From Fen-183 sp036504335 (lineage in GTDB: Bacteria > Acidobacteriota > Thermoanaerobaculia > UBA5066): a stretch of DNA of 64,000 nt. The stretch covers positions 1 through 64,000 of the forward strand of contig DASXVJ010000023.1 in assembly GCA_036504335.1 (NCBI GenBank). The letters are read 5' to 3'. Under the pieces are notes generated by a model. That model ran no database searches and was not told where the DNA came from. It saw only the letters and a program-made list of their open reading frames with translations. Positions 51,192 to 59,409 of this stretch are shown piece after piece (position 1 is the stretch's first letter; each line of letters begins with the position of its first letter). The position numbers were made by a program, and so were the translations under genes.

Positions 51192-52193
51192 ATGAAAGAG
51201 TCGTTTGCGAAGAACGTGAAGTGTCGTGGGTGCCGGCAGTCCGCGTGGAGTCTCTCGATCCGGCAGAGCGACGAGCGAGAGGTGCGGGAAGGCGAGCTGG
51301 AATGTCGCGGCTGCGGCCGCCGCTTCGGAATCGAACGCGGAATCGTCGACATGCTGGATCCGGGGGACGAGGCGCTCGCGCGGGAGATCAACGGCTGGCA
51401 CGAAATGGCCGGTCCGCTCGAGGAATCGCTCGTGCCGACGATGACCGCACTGCCCTGGTATCCCCATGAGCCGTGGACGCACGTCGCCCCGGACTTCTTC
51501 CAGCTCTTCGAGCACGTCAGTTTCGCAGGGCTCCGGGTGGTGGACCTGGGAGCGGGCCGCACGTGGTCGTCACGGTTCCTGATGGCCGTCGGGCGGGCTG
51601 CCGAGCTCGTCGCGGTGGACGTCCTCAAGAAGCGATTTCTCGGTCTCGAGACCGCGGACGTCTTCTTTGGCCAGGACGGGATCTTCTTCGAGAGGGTGTG
51701 CGGAGACCTCCATGAGATCCCTCTGCGGGACGGATGGGCGGACGCCGTGTTCAGCTGCGCGGCGATCCATCATTCTTCCGACCCCGAGAAGGTGTTCCGG
51801 GAAGCCTGGCGCGTTCTGAAGCCCGGCGGGCGATTCGTGTTCATCTCGGAGCCCGTGAAGAAGAGGTCGATCCTGGCCCGTCGGCCGGACAACGAGGAGA
51901 CGCGGCACGGGATCAACGAGCACATCTACACCTTCGACGAATACCGTGACGCATGGCGTGCGGCAGGCTTCCGGGGGAGACAACTTTCACCTCGAACCGT
52001 TCGCTACCGGGCGCTCTATCCCGACGCGGACTTCCAGGAGGGCTTGCCGTTCTTTCTCGCCCGCCTCACACGTTCGAATTCCGGGAGACGGCTCTTGTGC
52101 CGGCTCCTCGGCGGGCGCTACACGGGCCCTCTCGTCTACCGGTATGCGAGCCTGCCGCTGACATGCATCCTCACCAAGCCCGCCGCAGACTAG
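51192..52193 (+). CDS. SAM-dependent methyltransferase with N-terminal zinc ribbon
   Basis: 333 residues. A short zinc-ribbon/Trm112-like N-terminus (VKCRGC ... ELECRGCGRRFGIERGIVDML) precedes a class I methyltransferase: VVDLGAGRTWSSRFLM (motif I), GDLHEIPLRDGWADAVFSCAAIHHSSDPEKVFREAWRVLKPGGRFVFISEP in segments (Methyltransf_11). GAGGA lies 4 bases before the ATG; TATCGT (51158-51163) may be the -10. It precedes a membrane GT-C-like gene by 2 bases. G+C is lower here than in housekeeping genes. Probably methylates a sugar or lipid intermediate (inference). Confidence 0.86.
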   Translation: MKESFAKNVKCRGCRQSAWSLSIRQSDEREVREGELECRGCGRRFGIERGIVDMLDPGDEALAREINGWHEMAGPLEESLVPTMTALPWYPHEPWTHVAPDFFQLFEHVSFAGLRVVDLGAGRTWSSRFLMAVGRAAELVAVDVLKKRFLGLETADVFFGQDGIFFERVCGDLHEIPLRDGWADAVFSCAAIHHSSDPEKVFREAWRVLKPGGRFVFISEPVKKRSILARRPDNEETRHGINEHIYTFDEYRDAWRAAGFRGRQLSPRTVRYRALYPDADFQEGLPFFLARLTRSNSGRRLLCRLLGGRYTGPLVYRYASLPLTCILTKPAAD

Positions 52194-52195
52194 GA

Positions 52196-53509
52196 ATGGC
52201 GGTGGAGCGGCAGGGCCGAACCGCGGCGCTGCTGGCTTGCATCGCTTTCCTCGTGTACAACGCAAATTTCCGTGGAATCACCGCCGGAGATAACTATCCG
52301 GCTCGCTTCCTGCCATTCTCGATCCTGACGGAACAGTCGCTGAAACTGGATTCCGTGTACGAGGCGACGCGGATGAGCGATCCGCGGCCGTACTGGATCA
52401 TGAGGTCCGTCGACGGGCACGCCGTATCGATGTACCCCATCGTCACACCGGTTCTCGTGACGCCCCTTTACGTGCCAGCGGTCCTGTTCTGGACCGCCAG
52501 CGGTCGAGACGAACTCGTCCTCGAAAGGCTCGGCGAGATGACGGAGAAGTTCGCCGCCTCGGTCGTCGCAAGCCTTTCCGTGGCGTTGGCCTATCTCCTG
52601 ATTCGAAGACGCCTCATCCGGACGGATGCGATCTTTCTCGCCCTCGCGTTCGCGTTCGGGACGAACACGTGGGTGACGAGCAGTCAGGGCCTCTGGCAGC
52701 ATGGAGCGGCGGAGCTGTTGCTGCTGGGCGCCCTCCTGGGCGTTACCTCCGCGCCATCGACGCGCGCTGCTCTCGCGATCGGGGTGTGCTCCGGGCTCCT
52801 CGTCGCCAACAGGCCGCCCGATCTCTTTCTTGTGCTGGGTGTCCTCGTGTTTGCCTCACTTTTCTGGGCGCCCCGAAGGGTGTGGCTCGTGGCACTGGCC
52901 GCGGGCGTGGCCGCTTTCCCGTTCTTCCTCTACAACTGGCTCACGTTTCACGACTGGGGCGGTGGCTACGCCGTGACGTTCAAGGTGACTCTGGGCGGAA
53001 CCGGAGGGTTCTTTCGCAATCCACTTCACGTCGGGTTGGCTGGTCTTCTGATCAGCCCCGGCAAGGGGCTCCTCGCGTTCTGCCCGTTCTTCGTGTTCCT
53101 GGCCGGACTGCTTCGATGGCGCGCCGCAAGACCTGAAGACCGTCGCCTCGCGGCGTGCCTCGCGGCCGGCATCACCGCACAGCTTTGCCTCTACGCGCTG
53201 ACGGATTGGCGCGGTGGTTACTCCTACGGCCCTCGCTTCCTCACCGACATGGTGCCGGCTCTCATGTTCCTGTTGATCCCGGTCGTCGCCGCGCTCTCTC
53301 TCCGGCTGCGGCTTGTCTTCATCGCCACCGTCGTTGTCGCCGTCGGGATCCAGTCCGTGGGAGCGTTCTGCTACCCGGCCGGAGCCAGTGACGTGAACGG
53401 CGACGTCTGGAAGCCGGCGGACGCCCCTTTCGTTCGAGAAGCGCGCGCCGGCCTGATGCCGCCGGTCTTTCTCCGCTACCTCGAAAAGGGTCTTCGGCGC
53501 TACTGGTAG
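52196..53509 (+). CDS. Multi-spanning GT-C-like membrane protein
   Basis: 437 residues with about 10 hydrophobic helices and few soluble loops. Motifs seen in such proteins: ITAGDNYPARFLPFSIL early, WQHGAAELLLLGALLG, and DWRGGYSYGPRFLTDMVPAL near the end; the GYSYGPRFL signature recurs in bacterial GT39/PMT-like proteins. Gap of 2 bases after the methyltransferase stop. A sampled line has about 55% G+C, well under the genome style, suggesting acquisition with the methyltransferase. Its 3' end overlaps the convergent FG-GAP gene by 10 bases. Confidence 0.72.
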   Translation: MAVERQGRTAALLACIAFLVYNANFRGITAGDNYPARFLPFSILTEQSLKLDSVYEATRMSDPRPYWIMRSVDGHAVSMYPIVTPVLVTPLYVPAVLFWTASGRDELVLERLGEMTEKFAASVVASLSVALAYLLIRRRLIRTDAIFLALAFAFGTNTWVTSSQGLWQHGAAELLLLGALLGVTSAPSTRAALAIGVCSGLLVANRPPDLFLVLGVLVFASLFWAPRRVWLVALAAGVAAFPFFLYNWLTFHDWGGGYAVTFKVTLGGTGGFFRNPLHVGLAGLLISPGKGLLAFCPFFVFLAGLLRWRAARPEDRRLAACLAAGITAQLCLYALTDWRGGYSYGPRFLTDMVPALMFLLIPVVAALSLRLRLVFIATVVVAVGIQSVGAFCYPAGASDVNGDVWKPADAPFVREARAGLMPPVFLRYLEKGLRRYW

Positions 53510-55398
53510 TACCCGCTGACGTCGAGAATCACGTGAACGAATCCGAACGGCTGCTCGACGCGCACGGTCAGGTTCCCGCTGCCTTCGAATGAGAGCGCGA
53601 CGGTGGCGTTGTTGGCTCTCGTCTGCGCCGCGCCGTAACTGATCGTGCTTCCGGTCGGAACGCCGTTGAAGCTCGGGTAAAGGCGCAACAGGCCGGCCGC
53701 CGCTGCCCCGGTCACCGTCACGTTCACGGCAACCGCTTTGGCGCCCAGAGGGACTCCGCAGACGCCCGGAAGCGTGATGACACGCTCCTCGTTGTACGCC
53801 AACGCGGGGCCGCCGTAGGTGAGGTAAGCGTTGTTCCGCGAGTCGGAAACGCGGCAGGGCGGCAACGGGTAGAACCGGGACGTGGGAGGCGTGGGAGCGC
53901 ACGCGGGTGGCGTGGATGCGGCGCCCCAGCCGTTTCGGCGCTCGTCGCGATGGAGCATGGGCCAGGGAGTCGCATTCTGACCCGGCGTTCCGATGTTCCA
54001 CGCGAACACGCCCGCGTTGAGGCCTCCCGCGCCAAACTTTGGCTGGGAAGCGGCGATGAGCGTGAGCTGTCCCGTGCCGTCGAGATCCGCCACGATCGGA
54101 CTCACGACCGAGTTCCCCGTCGTGTAGGTCAGCTTGCCGCCGTGGGTCCCGTCGTCGGAAATTGCGGTGCCGGTCTTCGAGACGATCGTGACGTCCCAGC
54201 CGACGTTGCCGATGAGGATCGCCGGGTTGTTCGCGCCGACCTGCGCGACGATCGGTCCCGAGGCCGTGACGGCCGTGGCGCCGGTGTACGTCTTCGGCCG
54301 GAACGGAGGGAAGATGAAGCTGGGTGGCGTCGTCTTTCCGTTGATCGCATAGAGGTACCCGCTGAGGTCGACCGCGACCACATCGAGCGTTCCGTCTCCA
54401 TTCAGGTCCGCGAGAGCGGGGGACGCCTCCACGTGGTCGTTGAGGAGGACGGGCCAGCCCGCGACGGTCGAGCCATTGCTGTGGAAGGCATAGAGGGCCT
54501 TCTCGGCGGGAGAAAGCGAGTTGCCCGTCCCGACGATGATCTCCGGGCATCCGTCGCCGTCGATGTCTCCGATCGCCGGAGAGGACACGATCCCGACCGC
54601 GGCCTGGCCGGGTGGAGGCGTGATGAATTGCGGGAAACCCGGAAAATTCGTGCCGTTCGCACGAAAGACAAATAGGGTTCCGCCCGCCTTCCAGTTCACG
54701 GGCGGGCCTTCGGGGTGGCTGTCGGCTCCGATGATGATCTCGGGGACGCCGTCTCCGTCGAGATCCGCGATCGCCGGCGAGCTCCACACCGAATCTCGGG
54801 CAAACACGGGCCAGCCTGGGAGAGGAAGCCCCGTCTTTCCGTCGAGAACGTAGACGTTGAAGTCCCATGATCCGAAGACCACGTCCAGGGCGCCGTCGCC
54901 GTTGAAGTCGTAGAGGGCGGGGGTGGACCAGACGTGGTCCGGCTGTCCGTTCTTGTCCGTGTCGAGCGGACTGAACTTCCAGATCTGATTTCCGGATCGG
55001 TCGAACGCGATGAGGCCACCCGGCAACGACAGATCAGTGTTGGAGCCGTATCCGATCACGATGTCGGGATTGCCGTCTCCGTTGACGTCGCCGACGGCCG
55101 GGCTGGATGCAATCTCCGCCGGCAACTGCTTGGGCCAGCCGGGGCGGATCGTGCCGTCGCGCTTGATGACGTACAGCCATCCGCCGGTTCCAACCCCTGC
55201 GGTTCCCACGATGATCCATTTCGTCCCGTTCTTGTCGAGGTCGGCGGCGACGGGTGTGCTGAACCTCACAGGTCCGGCCGTTGAGAGGAGCACGGGGAAG
55301 CCGGAGCGAGGAGTGGCCTCCGTCTGCGCTTCGACGTTCCACGCCAGCGCCAGCACAAGCGAGGCGACAAATATCCGTCCTCGGAAGCCCACGCTCAT
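53500..55398 (-). CDS. Secreted FG-GAP/VCBS beta-propeller protein with C-terminal VTPCR-DTR-like domain
   Basis: 632 residues from the ATG at 55398, preceded by a purine-rich GGGGGG. A signal peptide (RIFVASLVLALAWNVEA) is followed by about seven repeats with calcium-binding loops such as DVNGDGNPDIVIG, DFNGDGALDVVFG, DLDGDGVPEIIIG, DIDGDGCPEIIVG and DLNGDGTLDVVAV, typical of integrin-like propellers. After PACAPTPPTSR the shared module begins (FYPLPPCRVSDSR ... YGAAQTRANNA ... VILDVSGYYQ). It is probably a surface protein that binds polysaccharide or protein. Confidence 0.87.
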   Translation of the reverse strand: MSVGFRGRIFVASLVLALAWNVEAQTEATPRSGFPVLLSTAGPVRFSTPVAADLDKNGTKWIIVGTAGVGTGGWLYVIKRDGTIRPGWPKQLPAEIASSPAVGDVNGDGNPDIVIGYGSNTDLSLPGGLIAFDRSGNQIWKFSPLDTDKNGQPDHVWSTPALYDFNGDGALDVVFGSWDFNVYVLDGKTGLPLPGWPVFARDSVWSSPAIADLDGDGVPEIIIGADSHPEGPPVNWKAGGTLFVFRANGTNFPGFPQFITPPPGQAAVGIVSSPAIGDIDGDGCPEIIVGTGNSLSPAEKALYAFHSNGSTVAGWPVLLNDHVEASPALADLNGDGTLDVVAVDLSGYLYAINGKTTPPSFIFPPFRPKTYTGATAVTASGPIVAQVGANNPAILIGNVGWDVTIVSKTGTAISDDGTHGGKLTYTTGNSVVSPIVADLDGTGQLTLIAASQPKFGAGGLNAGVFAWNIGTPGQNATPWPMLHRDERRNGWGAASTPPACAPTPPTSRFYPLPPCRVSDSRNNAYLTYGGPALAYNEERVITLPGVCGVPLGAKAVAVNVTVTGAAAAGLLRLYPSFNGVPTGSTISYGAAQTRANNATVALSFEGSGNLTVRVEQPFGFVHVILDVSGYYQ

Positions 55399-55464
55399 CG
55401 CATTCCCCCCTGTAACCGCAAGAATAAGCAGTTTCGGTGCCGCCAGACGAGGACACGCCACCCC

Positions 55465-57315
55465 TCATCCGATCGCGTCGAGGCGCGCCGCGATGCGGCG
55501 CGCCGCGTGGTCCCACGTCCACGCGGCCGCCATTTCAGAGGCCGCGCGGCGGCCCTTCGCGGCGGCCTCGTCGCGATGCTCGAAGACGTGGCGGAACAGG
55601 TGCGCGAGGTGCTCGGGATCGGGGTCGGCCCAGCGGAAGCCCTTGTAGTACGGGGCGCGCGCGTCGGCCGGCACGAGGCCGCGGCTCTTCAGCGGATAGG
55701 AGATCCCGTCGTGCATGAACTCCGTGTGCGCGCCCCAGTCCGTCGCGATCGACGGCAGGCCGCACGCCATCGCCTCCATGAGCGGCATGTCCCAGCCCTC
55801 GCCGCGCCCCGCGGACACGTAGCAGTCCGCCGAGCGGTAGAGCGCGCCCAGCTGGTGGTACGGGAACTCCCGGTTGTGGAGGAACGCGATGCGCCCGCCG
55901 CGGGTCGAGAGGCCGAGCGCCTCGATCTGCGCCTTCACGTTCGTCGCCGCGTTGACGTTGATGACCTTGCAGACGAGGGCGACACTCTCCGTGCGCCGGA
56001 ACGTCTGGTTGAAGACCTTGAGGATCATGTCCGCGCGCTTCCTCTCGCCCCACTCGAAGTTCGCGAGGAAGACGAAGTCGCCGGCGGGATTTGGCACGCC
56101 GCGGATCGCCGGGTGAAAGTGGTCGACGTCCACGCCGAGCGGCATCACGTGGACCGGTTTCTTCAGGCCCGAGGCGAGGAAGCCGTCACGGTTGAACCGG
56201 GACGGCACCCACACCTCGTCCATCCCGTTCGCCTGCCGCACCCATTCTTCGGGAAAGCCGTCCACCTCGAGCATCGTGTAACCGATCCGGTGGCGGCCCC
56301 TGTTGCGGTGGAATACGTCTCCCTGGCCGTAGACGACGGACGCGCGCGGCCGCCGGCCGCTCTTGCGCGCGGAGATCACGTTCAGGACGTAGTCACGGGC
56401 GTTCTCGTCCTCGCGCACCGGGAAGGGCGTGCCGGGGCCGTAGACGTACTCGTAAGCGGCGCGGATTCCTACCCGCTCGCATGCCCGGAGGATCTCGCGG
56501 CAGCTCATCGCGTAGCCGGTGGGGAAGTTCAGGATCGACTGCCAGCTGAGCTCGTGCCGGTACCGCGCCTCGAGCGTCTTCCCCCAGAGGCCGCGAAACG
56601 TCTTGCGGCTCTCCTGGAACACGGCCTCGAACGTCTGGGGGGCGTCGGCGGTCGACCCGTGCTCGTGGTGGACGAGCGTGACGGCGCCGCAGACCACCGT
56701 CCGGAACCCCGCGTCCCTCGCGCGCAGGCAGAAGTCCGTGTCCTCGAAGTACGAGCGGAACTTCTCCGAGAGGCCGCCGATCCGCGCGAGGACCTCGCGC
56801 TTCACGTAGGCGCACGCGAAGACGATGCCCTCGACGTCGCGCGTCGCGGCGTATTGGTTCACGTCCATCTCGAGCGCCCCGATCTGCTGGCCCCAGAACG
56901 TGTCGGGCAGGATGAACGTCCCCGCGTGGAGGAGCCGCCCGTCCGGCAGGACGAGCCGGCAGCCCACGATCCCGACGTCCACGGACGCGTGGGCCGTTTC
57001 CCTCAGCGCGTCGAGCCAGCCGTCCTGGTGGATCTCCACGTCGTTGTTCAGGAGGACGACGTCGGCGTCCGCCGGCGCCGCGGCGATGCCCGCGTTGTTC
57101 CCGCGCACGTACCCGAGGTTCGTCGCGTTCGTCACGACGCGCACCCACAGCAGCTCGGCGAGGCGGGCGGGCGTCTCGTCCGTCGAGCCGTTGTCGACGG
57201 CGATGACGTCTGCCTCCGCGAGGTCCGTGTGCGCCTTCAGCGTTTCGAGGCAGCGGCGCGTCAGGTCCCAGCGGTTCCAGCAGAGGACGACGATGGCCGC
57301 CCGGCGGGGCGTCAC
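55465..57315 (-). CDS. Fused GT2-GT4 glycosyltransferase
   Basis: 616 residues. The N-terminal half is a GT2 transferase (AAIVVLCWNRWDLTRRCLETL, VIAVDNGSTDETPARL, NATNLGYVRGNNAGI, VVLLNNDVEIHQDGWLDAL, SEKFRSYFEDTDFCLRARDAGFR). The C-terminal half (about 330-616) is GT4-like: GYTMLEVDGFPEEWVRQANGMDEVWVPSRFN, VMPLGVDVDHFHP, FLANFEWGERKRADMILKVF, SAGRGEGWDMPLMEAMACGLPSIATDWGAHTEF with the E-x7-E motif. Two sugars could be added in sequence by one protein. The GTG at 57315 overlaps the stop of a small coiled-coil gene. Its GT4 half is a paralogue of the nearby gene at 57873-58958. Confidence 0.9.
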   Translation of the reverse strand: MTPRRAAIVVLCWNRWDLTRRCLETLKAHTDLAEADVIAVDNGSTDETPARLAELLWVRVVTNATNLGYVRGNNAGIAAAPADADVVLLNNDVEIHQDGWLDALRETAHASVDVGIVGCRLVLPDGRLLHAGTFILPDTFWGQQIGALEMDVNQYAATRDVEGIVFACAYVKREVLARIGGLSEKFRSYFEDTDFCLRARDAGFRTVVCGAVTLVHHEHGSTADAPQTFEAVFQESRKTFRGLWGKTLEARYRHELSWQSILNFPTGYAMSCREILRACERVGIRAAYEYVYGPGTPFPVREDENARDYVLNVISARKSGRRPRASVVYGQGDVFHRNRGRHRIGYTMLEVDGFPEEWVRQANGMDEVWVPSRFNRDGFLASGLKKPVHVMPLGVDVDHFHPAIRGVPNPAGDFVFLANFEWGERKRADMILKVFNQTFRRTESVALVCKVINVNAATNVKAQIEALGLSTRGGRIAFLHNREFPYHQLGALYRSADCYVSAGRGEGWDMPLMEAMACGLPSIATDWGAHTEFMHDGISYPLKSRGLVPADARAPYYKGFRWADPDPEHLAHLFRHVFEHRDEAAAKGRRAASEMAAAWTWDHAARRIAARLDAIG

Positions 57316-57581
57316 GCGCCCTCCCGGGCCGGGAGGCGCCTCCACAGGAGCGCCATCTCGGGCGCGACGTCGGAGCGCGTCATCTCGATCGTCTCGTTCC
57401 AGGGCTCGAGCGGGTACGGCGCGTCGGCTCCGGCGTCGCCGCCCCTGGCGAGCGCGAGCGCCGCGGGCAGGGGCAGGGTCGCCACCGCGCGCGCGAGGGC
57501 CGCCGAGAGCTCGCGCGAGACGGCGCGCAGCTCCGCGGCCTCCTTCCTCAGGCGCTCCAGCTCGTCGGCGTCGCTCACCAT
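57312..57581 (-). CDS. Small coiled-coil protein in the glycosyltransferase operon
   Basis: 89 residues from the ATG at 57581; a GTG at 57578 would make a GTGA overlap with the upstream gene. The first half is a predicted coiled coil (ELERLRKEAAELRAVSREL), then PLPAALALARGG and a tail PYPLEPWNETIEMTRSDVAPEMALLW. No family known to me. It is locked between two overlapping reading frames and so is very likely expressed, perhaps as a scaffold for the glycosyltransferases. Confidence 0.66.
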   Translation of the reverse strand: MVSDADELERLRKEAAELRAVSRELSAALARAVATLPLPAALALARGGDAGADAPYPLEPWNETIEMTRSDVAPEMALLWRRLPAREGA

Positions 57582-57838
57582 TTCCGGCCCACGAGGCCGC
57601 GCAGCCACTGGATCACGCGCCACGGGGCCGACGCCTTGACGGCCGCGACGTACGCCTCGGCCTCCTCGGTGCGGTTCTTCAGCGCCACGCGGTCGGCCTC
57701 GAGCTCCGCGACGCGATACGCGAGGCGCCGGACCTCGTCCTCGAGCCGGCTCGCCGCGGCGAGCGCCATCTCGCGCTCGTGCCGCGCCTTCTCGACGCGC
57801 GCCGAGATCCACTCGTCGTCGGGAACGTGGAGGGTCAC
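57575..57838 (-). CDS. Small coiled-coil protein with WRxxxWLR tail
   Basis: 87 residues. A charged coiled coil (ARVEKARHEREMALAAASRL, VAELEADRVALKNRTEEAEAY) is followed by ASAPWRVIQWLRGLVGRKW. A WRxxxxLR tail after a coiled coil is frequent at the ends of bacterial glycosyltransferases and sugar methyltransferases, so this may be a detached membrane-associating module (inference). TATACT lies 6 bases before the GTG at 57838, making it the likely first gene of the transcript running through the GT2-GT4 fusion. Confidence 0.68.
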   Translation of the reverse strand: MTLHVPDDEWISARVEKARHEREMALAAASRLEDEVRRLAYRVAELEADRVALKNRTEEAEAYVAAVKASAPWRVIQWLRGLVGRKW

Positions 57839-57844
57839 GCCGGA

Positions 57845-57850
57845 AGTATA
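57845..57850 (-). promoter_or_regulatory. Candidate leaderless -10 (TATACT) of the coiled-coil/GT2-GT4 operon
   Basis: Minus-strand TATACT, five of six matches to TATAAT, ends 6 bases before the GTG at 57838. It lies in the 34-base gap after the GT4 gene, whose stop is at 57873, so the operon can be transcribed separately. Confidence 0.55.
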
Positions 57851-57872
57851 GGAGGCGGGCCGGTCCGCGGCG

Positions 57873-58958
57873 TCAGGCGCCGATCTCGCGCAGCCGCTCC
57901 TCGACGCGGGCGGCCGTGTGCGCCCACGTCCACTTCGCGGCCGCCTCCTGCGCGGCCCGGGCGCCCTTCGCGCGGGCCTCCTCGCGGTGCGTGAAGACGT
58001 GGCGGAACCGGGCCACGAGGTCGTCGAGGTCGGGCTCGGCCCAGCGGAACCCCTCGTAGTAGGGGCATTTCGCGTCCGCGGGGACGAGGCCCTTCACGGC
58101 GATGGGGTAGCCGACGTCTTCGCTCAGGAACTCCGATTGCCCGCTCCACGGCGTCGCGATCACCGGGAGGCCGCAGGCCATCGCCTCGAGGATCGGCATC
58201 CCCCAGCCTTCGCCGCGCGACGGCAGGACGAACGCGTCCGCGCTCCGGTAGAGCATGGCGAGCTGGTTCGCGCGGATGTGCGTGTTGTAGAGGAACGCCA
58301 CCGGCGGGCCGTTCCGCGGCAGGCCGAGATCCTCGATCTGCCGGGGCACGTCGACGTGCCCGTCGTGGTTGTTCGCGCGGACGACGAGGAGGACGTCGTC
58401 GGCCCCCGAGAACGCCGCCGCGTAGGCGCGCAGCAGGATCTCCGGCGCCTTGCGCTCGCCCCACTCGAAGACCGAGAGGAACGTGAACCGCGAGCTGGCC
58501 CGGCGGGCCCCCACCTCCGGCCGGAACCGTCCCGCGTCGTAGCCGAGCGGCACCACGCGGATCGGCTTCGTGACGCCGCTCTCGGCGAAGCGCTCGGCGC
58601 CCCAGTGAGAGGGCGTCCACACCTCGTCCATCGCATTGCAGGCGTCCGCCCACGCGCGCGGGATCCCGTCGACCTCGAGCATCGTGAACCCGACGCGGGT
58701 GCCGCGGTGGGCCGTGTAGAAGAGGTCGGCCTGCTCGTAGCTCACCTGGGGCGCGTCCTCGTAAGGAGGGCGCCGGGAGATGGCCTCGAGGACGGGGTCC
58801 GCGATGCGGGCCGTCCTCGGCCAGGGCGTCGGCCGGAACGCGAGGTCGACGTCGCGCGCGAGAAGCGCCCGCGCGAGTTCCTCGGAGGTGCTCGCGTACC
58901 CGATCGGCAGCCCCCAGCGCGACTGCCACGTCACGCGGAGGCGACGCCCGTCCGTCAC
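57873..58958 (-). CDS. GT4-family glycosyltransferase
   Basis: 361 residues. N-terminal acceptor domain with GYASTSEELARALLARDVDLAFRP, then GFTMLEVDGIPRAWADACNAMDEVWTPSHWGAERF, VVPLGYDAGRFRPEV, FLSVFEWGERKAPEILLRAY and LPSRGEGWGMPILEAMACGLPVIATPWSGQSEFL (E-x7-E nucleotide-sugar motif). It is clearly paralogous to the C-terminal half of the GT2-GT4 fusion. The GTG start overlaps the stop of the 128-residue coiled-coil gene. Confidence 0.9.
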   Translation of the reverse strand: MTDGRRLRVTWQSRWGLPIGYASTSEELARALLARDVDLAFRPTPWPRTARIADPVLEAISRRPPYEDAPQVSYEQADLFYTAHRGTRVGFTMLEVDGIPRAWADACNAMDEVWTPSHWGAERFAESGVTKPIRVVPLGYDAGRFRPEVGARRASSRFTFLSVFEWGERKAPEILLRAYAAAFSGADDVLLVVRANNHDGHVDVPRQIEDLGLPRNGPPVAFLYNTHIRANQLAMLYRSADAFVLPSRGEGWGMPILEAMACGLPVIATPWSGQSEFLSEDVGYPIAVKGLVPADAKCPYYEGFRWAEPDLDDLVARFRHVFTHREEARAKGARAAQEAAAKWTWAHTAARVEERLREIGA

Positions 58959-59341
58959 GGCTTTCCGCCCCCCCGCGCCTCGAGCTCCGCGATCCTTCTC
59001 TCCAGATCCGCGACGCGCGCCCTCAGGCGCCGCTGGTCGGCCATCAGGATGTCGATCACGCTCGAGACGGCGTGCTGGTACTCCGAGACCTGCCCCCACT
59101 GCGGGAGGCCGTACCACCAGAAGGCCTTCGTGAGCGCGCGCCGGAAGAGGTTGATCGCGGGCGCGAAGAACGCCCGCTCGGTCTCGAGGACCGCGTCGTT
59201 GAAGATCTCCGAGTGGAAGCGGAGAACGCCGAGCGCGCCGGCAAGCGCCGGGCTCCCGTGGTCGCCCTCCGCGACCTGGCGCGACACGGCCTCCAGGGCG
59301 TTCCCGGCGTCGTCGTCCGAGAGGATCCAGTAGACGTTCAC
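58955..59341 (-). CDS. Small protein with C-terminal coiled coil in the glycosyltransferase operon
   Basis: 128 residues. No named domain. The middle has FFAPAINLFRRALTKAFWWYGLPQWGQVSEYQHAVSSVIDIL, aromatic-rich and reminiscent of segments that sit beside glycosyltransferase or sugar-methyltransferase domains, and the end is a coiled coil (RRLRARVADLERRIAELEARGG). A GTG at 59341 is used, with no obvious -10 at the usual position. The stop overlaps the GT4 start. Confidence 0.66.
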   Translation of the reverse strand: MNVYWILSDDDAGNALEAVSRQVAEGDHGSPALAGALGVLRFHSEIFNDAVLETERAFFAPAINLFRRALTKAFWWYGLPQWGQVSEYQHAVSSVIDILMADQRRLRARVADLERRIAELEARGGGKP

Positions 59342-59397
59342 GATCGGTCTCGCCGGCAGGATCGAGCCCTCCGGGCGGGCGTGTCAAGCGATCCGGC

Positions 59398-59403
59398 TAG
59401 ACT
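59398..59403 (+). promoter_or_regulatory. Candidate leaderless -10 (TAGACT) of the ABC exporter operon
   Basis: TAGACT ends 6 bases before the GTG at 59410. No Shine-Dalgarno and no good -35 in view. Confidence 0.45.
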
Positions 59404-59409
59404 CGCCCC

